A stretch of 18,228 bases of DNA from Verrucomicrobiota bacterium (GTDB lineage Bacteria > Verrucomicrobiota > Verrucomicrobiia > Limisphaerales > UBA11320). Location of the stretch: contig VHDG01000007.1 in assembly GCA_016871475.1 (NCBI GenBank), forward strand, positions 1 through 18,228, written 5' to 3'. The notes beneath the pieces were generated by a model. That model had not been told where the DNA came from. It saw nothing but the letters and a program-made list of their open reading frames with translations, and ran no database searches. A program made the position numbers and the translations under genes. Within the stretch, counting starts at the first letter, position 1; every line of letters starts with the position of its first letter. Positions 1 through 6,400 of this stretch are shown piece by piece.

Positions 1-2
1 CG

Positions 3-1118
3 ACCTGGTTGAAGGAACCCGCAGTCCCTCTGGCTTCTCGCACACCCCAGGGGACAACCATCCTCCCGATGGAAAAAGCGGAAAGCTTTTCTCGAAAAGC
101 CATCATCGGGGCGAGCCAGATCCCAGTGTTCCTGCTGGCACTACTGATGATGTTCCCGACCTGGACTAACCTCAACACGCCGGCTGAAGCAGGGCTCTCC
201 AAACCTTCGTGGTGGCAAGTTGTTCTGGTCATCACGGTGGGCGCAGGGGGAGTGACTGCGCCCTTCCTAACAACTTTGTTCGGGTGGTGGGCGGTAGGAG
301 AGATCCGCCGCTCACGCGGTCGCATCGGCGGGCTGCCTTTGGCTGTGTTCGATGGACTCTTTTTTCCGTTGCTTGCCCTGAACGTGATCCTGGTCTTCGG
401 CTTGTCGAACACAGCCAAGACGCTGCTCCATGCGCGCACGACCGCACCCATGTCGCCTGCAGACTGGAATGTCATGGTCTTCGGCATCGTGCTTCTCTGC
501 CTCTTTCTGGATTTTCTGATCGCACGCCGAGTCTGGCGGACGGTGCGACTGAGCGAATGCGACGCTCTTCCAGCAGGCGACTGGTGGTGGGGAACTCGGC
601 GCGGTGGTGTCGCCATCGCTCTGTTGTGCGTGCTGGTGATTGGTTTGGTGGCAAACCGTCGGCAGCTCGGCACCGTCTTCGGTTTTCATTCACAACGCTT
701 ACCTCAACCCGATTTCCAGGCCGCATCCCTGCCCGCTGACGACGAACCCGATATCGATGCGGCATCCCGGGAAGCATCCCGGACGCTCAACGATCAAGCG
801 CCGGTGGTTGTCGAAACTTCTCCTGTCTCCGGGGAACGAAACGTCGCGCCCGGAGTGCGGCAGATCCGAGTGCGATTCAGCAAACCCATGGCGGATGACT
901 CATGGAGCTGGAGTGAAGCCTGGATGGGTTCGACGCCAGAGTTCATCGGCCGGCCGCATTTCGAACCGGACGGCCGAACGTGTATCGTCCAGGCACGCTT
1001 GGAGCCGGACACGACCTACGGCTTTTGGCTGAACTCCGACACGTTCAAGAACTTCAAGGACCGATCGAATCGGTCTGCCATCCCATATCTTCTCCTCTTC
1101 CAGACAACCGGACAATAA
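3..1118 (+). CDS. Polytopic membrane protein with C-terminal Big_5-type Ig domain, 5' end outside window
   Basis: The frame is open to the left edge, so the gene is probably cut. Internal starts would be TTG at 9 or ATG at 69, neither with a convincing ribosome site. Numbering from the TTG, residues about 30-220 hold roughly five hydrophobic segments, for example IPVFLLALLMMF, VVLVITVGAGGV, LFFPLLALNVILVFGL, VMVFGIVLLCLFLDFLI and VAIALLCVLVIGLV. A polar linker follows, then a C-terminal domain (about 265-369) starting PVVVETSPVSGERNVAPG, which looks like an Ig-like Big_5/SbsA domain. The pattern 'GWWAVGEIRRSRGRIGGLPLAVFDGLFFPLLAL' in pieces resembles the membrane tail I associate with verrucomicrobial Ser/Thr kinases, so an upstream kinase domain is plausible but not visible. 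It is followed 13 nt later by a secreted paralogue of its own C-terminal domain. Membrane location is well supported; a sensor or kinase role is inference. Confidence 0.72.
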   Translation, partial: TWLKEPAVPLASRTPQGTTILPMEKAESFSRKAIIGASQIPVFLLALLMMFPTWTNLNTPAEAGLSKPSWWQVVLVITVGAGGVTAPFLTTLFGWWAVGEIRRSRGRIGGLPLAVFDGLFFPLLALNVILVFGLSNTAKTLLHARTTAPMSPADWNVMVFGIVLLCLFLDFLIARRVWRTVRLSECDALPAGDWWWGTRRGGVAIALLCVLVIGLVANRRQLGTVFGFHSQRLPQPDFQAASLPADDEPDIDAASREASRTLNDQAPVVVETSPVSGERNVAPGVRQIRVRFSKPMADDSWSWSEAWMGSTPEFIGRPHFEPDGRTCIVQARLEPDTTYGFWLNSDTFKNFKDRSNRSAIPYLLLFQTTGQ

Positions 1119-1131
1119 ACCATCCAATGCC

Positions 1132-1575
1132 ATGAACACAAAAAGCACACGCCCAGGATCGAAACGCATCCCAAACTGGGTTCGTCTTACCCTTGCCGCC
1201 CTCGGGCTGGTTTCCTGGAGCGGATCAGCTCGGCCTCAGGACATCGATTCCATGCCCCCCGTTGTTGTGAGGACGGTGCCTGAGGCGGGATCAACGAACG
1301 TCTCCCCGGGAGTAGTTGAAATCAAAGTGACCTATAGCAAAGAGATGCGCGATCGCAGCTGGAGCTGGTCAAGTGCCTGGCAGGGTTCTGAGCCAGAGGT
1401 CGTCGAGCCGCCGAAGTATGAAGCCGACGGACGGACTTGTGTGTTGAAGGTGCGATTGAAACCGAACACGCCCTACGGCTACTGGCTGAACAGCCCAAAC
1501 TTCAAGAACTTCAAGGATCGCCAGGGCCGGCCTGCTGTGGCGTATCTGCTGACATTTCAAACCAAGACACCCTGA
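1132..1575 (+). CDS. Small exported protein made of a single Big_5-type Ig-like domain
   Basis: This 147-residue protein has a basic N-terminus (KSTRPGSKRIPNW), a hydrophobic stretch (VRLTLAALGLVSWSGSA) and a probable signal-peptidase site near residues 33-36, so it is probably exported. The rest (about 41-147) is one Ig-like domain closely similar to the C-terminus of the preceding gene. Shared features are 'PPVVV.T.P..G..NV.PGV', 'SWSWS.AW.GS.PE', 'DGRTC', 'P.T.YG.WLNS..FKNFKDR' and 'YLL.FQT'. The start ATG lies 13 nt after the upstream stop and the sigma-factor gene follows after another 13 nt, so the three are probably co-transcribed. The function is unknown. An extracytoplasmic partner or competitor of the membrane protein's Ig domain is an inference from the duplication. 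Confidence 0.8.
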   Translation: MNTKSTRPGSKRIPNWVRLTLAALGLVSWSGSARPQDIDSMPPVVVRTVPEAGSTNVSPGVVEIKVTYSKEMRDRSWSWSSAWQGSEPEVVEPPKYEADGRTCVLKVRLKPNTPYGYWLNSPNFKNFKDRQGRPAVAYLLTFQTKTP

Positions 1576-1588
1576 CGGGAACTCCCCG

Positions 1589-2329
1589 ATGGCCACGTCG
1601 CAGCCAGAATCCCCCGAGCATCCATTCGTCACAACCCGCTGGACGCTTGTGCTGACAGCCGGGCGCCGGTCATCTGCGGAGTCGGACCGGGCTCTGGGCG
1701 AGTTGTGCCAGACCTACTGGTATCCGCTTTATGCCTACGTTCGTCGCCATGGCAGAACGAAAGAGGATGCTGAGGATATGGTTCAGGCGTTCTTCGCACG
1801 GTTTCTCGAGAAGAACTACCTTGAAGGGCTCAGTGCTGAACGCGGGAAGTTCCGCGCCTTTTTGCTCGCGTCGCTGAAACACTTCCTGGCGAATGAATGG
1901 GACAAGTTGCAACGCCAGAAGCGAGGCGGCGGAATCGCCCATCTTTCCCTCGACTGGACGGGTGCAGACGAGCGCTTTCATCCGGATCCGTCGGACTCGT
2001 CCAGTCCGGACAAAGCCTTCGATAGGGAGTGGGCGCTGGCTTTGCTGGAGCGAGTGATCGTCCGTCTGCGCGACGAATGCGCTGTTGCCGGCAAGACCGC
2101 TCTGTTTGAGCAGTCGAAAGGTTACCTGATGATTGGCGGGGCCGCCATTCCGTACCCGGAGGCCGCGAAGGCTCTCGGTGTGGACGAGGGAGCCGTTCGC
2201 GTTGCTGTGCATCGTCTGCGCAAGCGATACCGTGAACTGCTTCGGGACGAGATTGCTCAAACCCTGGATGATCCCGGGCAGGTTGCTGAGGAACTGCGTT
2301 CGTTGCAGGCTGTGCTGACATCGCAATAG
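1589..2329 (+). CDS. ECF-type RNA polymerase sigma factor of the PVC kinase-associated kind
   Basis: This 246-residue protein has the sigma-70 family ECF layout. Region 2 spans about residues 30-110: an YWYPLYAYVRRHG helix, the acidic 'KEDAEDMVQAFFARFLEK' core-binding segment, then FRAFLLASLKHFLANEWDK. A linker of about 50 residues rich in D, S and P follows, then region 4 (about 150-225) with a helix-turn-helix around 'PYPEAAKALGVDEGAVRVAVHRLRKRYRELL'. It would direct RNA polymerase to a specific promoter set. The opening 'FVTTRWTLVL' and the overall length fit the family found next to Ser/Thr kinases in Planctomycetes and Verrucomicrobia. No separate anti-sigma factor is visible. Here the factor is last in a three-gene unit behind a membrane protein, whereas I would expect such a factor to precede its kinase. 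What follows downstream is decayed DNA. Confidence 0.93.
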   Translation: MATSQPESPEHPFVTTRWTLVLTAGRRSSAESDRALGELCQTYWYPLYAYVRRHGRTKEDAEDMVQAFFARFLEKNYLEGLSAERGKFRAFLLASLKHFLANEWDKLQRQKRGGGIAHLSLDWTGADERFHPDPSDSSSPDKAFDREWALALLERVIVRLRDECAVAGKTALFEQSKGYLMIGGAAIPYPEAAKALGVDEGAVRVAVHRLRKRYRELLRDEIAQTLDDPGQVAEELRSLQAVLTSQ

Positions 2330-2364
2330 CCTGCAAAAGATTCAGAAGCCGAAGGCCAGTGAGG

Positions 2365-2386
2365 TGATCCGCAGATGACGCAGATT
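2365..2386 (+). repeat. GCAGATT-type repeat patch, copy 1
   Basis: The stretch ATCCGCAGATGACGCAGATT lies just after the sigma-factor gene. It resembles the patch at 2777-2806 (ATCCGCAG at one end, GCAGATT at the other). Such degenerate patches look like a dispersed intergenic repeat; there is no sign of coding. Confidence 0.4.
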
Positions 2387-2521
2387 GGGACGGGGACCAG
2401 GATCCGGGCAGGGACAGATCAGGAGTTCGCAGGAACCTGGACCGGCTTCTACCAAGTTCTGGGTCTTCAACTCTCAGCCGGAATGGTTGAAGCCTATCGA
2501 TGGAATCTGCCCGCGGTCACA

Positions 2522-2632
2522 TTAGTTCAAACTCCAGCTCACGTCTGCCGACTTGAGCCGAATGCTTTCGGGCAGCTTCGCGCCGTCGAGGCGGAGGACG
2601 ACGGTGTGAGTGCCGGCGGGAAGTAGTGTTGT
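2522..2632 (-). pseudogene. Antisense remnant: C-terminal end of an unidentified protein
   Basis: On the minus strand the 36 codons from 2632 down to the TAA at 2522-2524 read like a genuine protein C-terminus: LLPAGTHTVVLRLDGAKLP, then ESIRLKSADVSWSLN and stop. The composition and beta-strand pattern look like the last strands of an Ig or jellyroll-type secreted protein. The frame is closed upstream by a TAG (2633-2635), so only the tail of the gene survives. No family can be named from this length. Confidence 0.45.
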
Positions 2633-2637
2633 CTAAT

Positions 2638-2730
2638 GACCTGTCCCTTTATTGGACGTCGTGTGTCAGAGGACTAGGATTCGGCTGCTGGCTTTCGTGG
2701 GTCCATGGTCAAAGCGCCAGGGGACAGGCG
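2638..2730. repeat. CCTGTCCC/GGGACAGG inverted repeat, REP-like remnant
   Basis: GACCTGTCCCTTTATT begins at 2638, and the inverse GGGACAGG occurs at 2721-2728, about 75 bp away, with another GACCTG a few bases further on. The 'GACCTGTCCC' plus T-rich tail is reminiscent of sequences flanking REP-associated (Y1) transposase elements in other bacteria. This comes from memory, not a search. There is no coding content between the arms. Confidence 0.3.
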
Positions 2731-2776
2731 CGGTCTACGACCTGACGAGAAAGTCAGAAGCAAGACAGGGGATGGT

Positions 2777-2806
2777 TTATCCGCAGGTTTCCGAGATTTT
2801 GCAGAT
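2777..2806 (+). repeat. GCAGATT-type repeat patch, copy 2
   Basis: The stretch reads TTTATCCGCAGGTTTCCGAG followed by ATTTTGCAGATT. It shares the ATCCGCAG and GCAGATT elements with the patch at 2365-2386. It is probably the same degenerate intergenic repeat, and it lies just before the transposase remnant. Confidence 0.35.
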
Positions 2807-2847
2807 TAGAGGCAGGGAAGAACACGGAGCGAAGGGGGAGAAGGTTT

Positions 2848-3112
2848 GTGAGTCGAGTATCAATAGAACAACAAAACCGGATGCACTACCAGGATGTCGT
2901 CAAGGTGCGCAGGGCGGTGGACCGAGGCCAGGCCACGGAGGAGCAGAAGATCAAGGCCGACGAACGCCTGGGATCGGGGGGCTATCGAGTCCACATGCAG
3001 GCAATATCAGTGTCGGTTCAAACGCACTGGACAGTTCTGGAGCTTGGAGGGGGATGAAGCCCTCATGTGCTGGGAAACTTTCTGGCGCAACGGCCGCTGG
3101 CACGATCTCTAG
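2848..3112 (+). pseudogene. Frameshifted C-terminal remnant of a transposase
   Basis: Two overlapping frames make one broken protein. The first, entered at 2848 (GTG), reads IEQQNRMHYQDV and on to ADERLGSG. The second continues as GAIESTCRQYQCRFKRTGQF, WSLEGDEALMC and WETFWRNGRWHDL, ending in TAG at 3110-3112. They meet at a run of six G (2976-2981); five G would restore one frame reading GSGAIESTC. 'GSGAIES' followed by a basic 'RFKRTGQFWS' and 'TFWRNGRW' is what I recall from the C-termini of DDE-type transposases; an ISKra4-like family is my best guess. The 5' part of the gene is missing, so the remnant is inactive. The transposase assignment is moderately sure; the family is not. Confidence 0.5.
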
Positions 3113-3462
3113 CCCCATTCAGAACCTCCCTCCCTCGCCAACAACCAAGCGCGGGGTCCCGCTTCAAGCTCACCCTTCAGAAAAATATGAGATGCGCACC
3201 CTCGCATTGTTGATCAGAATTCAAAGTTGACATCCACCCATACATTAAGTAATCCAGCCGTGCATCCAACAAAAGCTGTGAAGAAGTTTCGGCCAAATTT
3301 CGCCTACCTTGTCGAGCCATCCCGTGATGTTCCCTCAACTGTGCATAGTTCCTGGCTGATTCACTCAGGTTTTGTGGGGTCTGTAAGCTCTCCGTTCCGG
3401 CTGGATGGAGGGGCAGTAGGCAGCAACGCAACACCGTTGGAAAGTCAAACTATCAAACAACC

Positions 3463-6400
3463 ATGAAACGACTATTATTACTCACAACGCTTCTGACGGG
3501 GGCCGTCGCCCTTCCGTCACTTGCGCAGCAGGTCAGTCCGGTCTGGATACAAGGTTATAACGATGGGGTTACGAGAAACATCGCCCCTGGAGACAAGCTC
3601 CCGATCCTCGTGCAGAACATGACGCCCGGCGCCGCGGAGGCGTTTGACGGGAATTCACCGATCGACGGGTACTCGGGCCTGATTCGTTACGATGACACCC
3701 GGTTGCTTCTCGGCGTGCGCGAAAACGGCATCGTGGCGGATGCTGGCAATGCCACGGCGGCGGAATACCCGGATCGCTCGCTGATCTGGATCGATGCGAA
3801 CACTGGCAAGGCGCTGGGCATCGCCTGGAAGGAGGACATTTTTCCAGCTGACAAGATTGGCCATGATGTGACTGCCCCGGACAAGGGCCAACAGTTGAGC
3901 AAGACCCAGGCTTTCTGGCGCTGGGGCATCAGCGGTGGGGCGGTAGGGCAGCGGGCTCTTTACACGGCCTACAAGCATCTGATCTTGCGCTACGCTCAGA
4001 AGCCGGACGGCTCGGGCTGGGAGACCACCCCGACCATCGCCTACGAGGAGCAGGTTCCCGGAGTGGGTGATGGCCTGTCGGGCACCGGCACCCGAAGCGG
4101 GGAGGCTGGTTCATGGGCAGGCTGGCGCTTCCGCGATTTTCGTGTTTACGGAAGTGGCAACGACACCACGATCATTGCTGGCGGTGGCACCTGGCGGATT
4201 GGCATGCATCCGCAGAAGTTGATCACCGAGGACGGCGGATTGACCTTCAAGCCGGCGCTCCGGTTGAACGATCGTGACGGAGGCCGCCGGAACGCCTTCT
4301 CCCAAGGCGGTCTGACCAGCAGTGGGGTGAAGTATGGCTTCGATCCCTCCAATCCGGACGTCGAGGTCTACTACCACTCGCGGTATCCCGGCACCGGATG
4401 GGAAGCGCGCCCAAGCCGCTTCGTTCATGACCCGGTGAATCCGCTGCCCAGCCCCGACTACAATCAGCAGCCGGACGTGTCCCTGCTGAACGTGGTCGAC
4501 GGTGAAGTGGGCGGGTTGCCTGCCTTCTCCTGGGATGCGGCCGGCCTGAACGGCAAGCCGATCGACCACAACGTTGATGGCCTGACGCGCTACGACGGCA
4601 ACTGGGTGCAAACACTCGAGAGCCATAAGGACCTCGATTACATCGTCACTTATGCAATCCCCAGCTGGAACAACCAGTTTGGCGGGATCCGCAAGCCGGG
4701 ATGGCTGGGGGTGCATCGCCTCAATGGCGCCATTTCCGACAATTCCGCCTACAAGGTGAACGTTACCGAAATCGATGAAATCCCGGCGACCTCCAGCTTG
4801 ATGTATGATCCGTGGGTCGAGATCTATCCCGACACGACCGCCCCGGCGAACCTCAAGAAGTCCGAGATTCTGGTCACCTTCGGCAACGGCGGCTTCGGAC
4901 GCTTCACGATTCAGAACGTGGCTCCGAGCATTGTCGCCGATCCTGCAAACCTGACCGCATTTGAGTTCACCTCCGGTTCCCTGACCGCCGACATCGCCGG
5001 CAGTCCGAACACCTATCAGTGGGTCAAGGACGGTGTGGATCTGGCGGATGACGGGAGCCGTTTGACTGGAACGAAGAGCCGCACGCTCAACTTCAACCCC
5101 TTCACCTCTGCGGACGCGGGCAAGTACAAGCTCAAGGTGAGCAACCCCCTCGGCAATCTCGAAACAGCCGAAGCGACGATCGTCGTCAACCCCTTCACGG
5201 AAGTGAACGTGGCGGCGTCGGCGATGGGTGGCGTTGCGACGAGTTCAAGCACGGGTTGGGGCGGTGTTCCTGAGCGCATCAACGATGGCAACGTCAGCGG
5301 GAATTGGGGTGACAATTCCGTGGCCCACTCTGGTCCTCAGAACGTCGGTGAACCGAATCCAAGCTTCGAGATCGAATTCGCCGCCGTGGAGTCGATTGGA
5401 CGGGTGCAGTTCTGGAAGCGGACCGACTGCTGCCCTGATCAGGGCCAGGACGTCCTCTTCAGCCTGCTGGACTCCTCCCGCAACGTGCTCTGGAGCTATC
5501 AGGCCGTGGGCGTCGCGCCCCGGCCCCTCGCGATCAATCTTGCGACGGCGGTCAATGCGAAAATTGTTCGCATCGAGCGTCAGTCTCCGAACGGCGGGCA
5601 CATCTATCTCACCGGCGCTGAACTCCAGGCCTTCCGGCCGTATGGTGCCACGGTGAACGCCAGTGTCGTGACCAACCCTTCCAACCAGACCGCTCCGGAA
5701 AGCGACACAGCCACCTTCGGCCCCGTGGCGGCCACCGTCAATGGCGGGCCTCAGGATCGCCTGACCTACCAATGGCAGAAGGACGGTGTCGATATTCCGG
5801 GAGCGACAGGCGTTACTTACACGACGCCTCGCCTCAAGTCGTCCGACAACGGAGCGAAGTATCGCTGCCTTTTCGTTCTCTCTGGCTCGGCTACGCCCAG
5901 CAGCGAAGCCACTCTCACCGTGACCGAAGAGACGGTGGCTCCGACGGTCAACGGCATTACCTTCGCGGGTGGCCGTCAGCTGAATGCGATGGTCAGCTTC
6001 AGCGAGTTGCTTGATCCGGCGACCGCTGAGACGGTCGCAAACTACGTGTTTGCCAACGGTGTGGCGGTTACCTCCGCCACATTGGTGCGCAGCTACTCCG
6101 ACGCTGGCGGCACCTATGGCAGCAATGTCGTACTTACCCTCACAGGGCTCCCTATGAATACCGCCTATTCCGTCAGCATCAGTGGCGTCCTGGACCTTGG
6201 CAACAACCCGATGGCAGCGGTGACACTGACCGGCAACTGCGGGTTCTATGAGATCAATGCGGCTATCGCCGGCACAGCGACCTCCACCAGTGTTGACTAT
6301 GGCGGCGTTCCTGAACGTGCGAATGACGGGAACACGAATGGCGACTGGGGTGCAGGTAGCACCACGCACAACCGCGGTGAACCGAACCCCTATGTTCAAA

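Larger units (their letters stand above)
2330..3462. other. Intergenic region of about 1.1 kb with decayed gene and transposon pieces
   Basis: No intact gene is convincing between the sigma factor and the large secreted protein. The region contains two GCAGATT-type repeat patches, an antisense 3' gene remnant, an inverted repeat and a frameshifted transposase tail, each listed separately. In the final 350 bases (3113-3462), the leader of the large secreted-protein gene, I see no gene, and only a weak purine patch (GGAAAG, 3439-3444), set too far from the ATG to be a good ribosome site. Short open frames here lack recognisable protein patterns. Confidence 0.7.

Noticed and set aside
2652..3230. 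Plus-strand frame of 192 codons in the decayed region
   Set aside because: It crosses the repeat patch and the transposase remnant in a different frame and has low-complexity, motif-free sequence.
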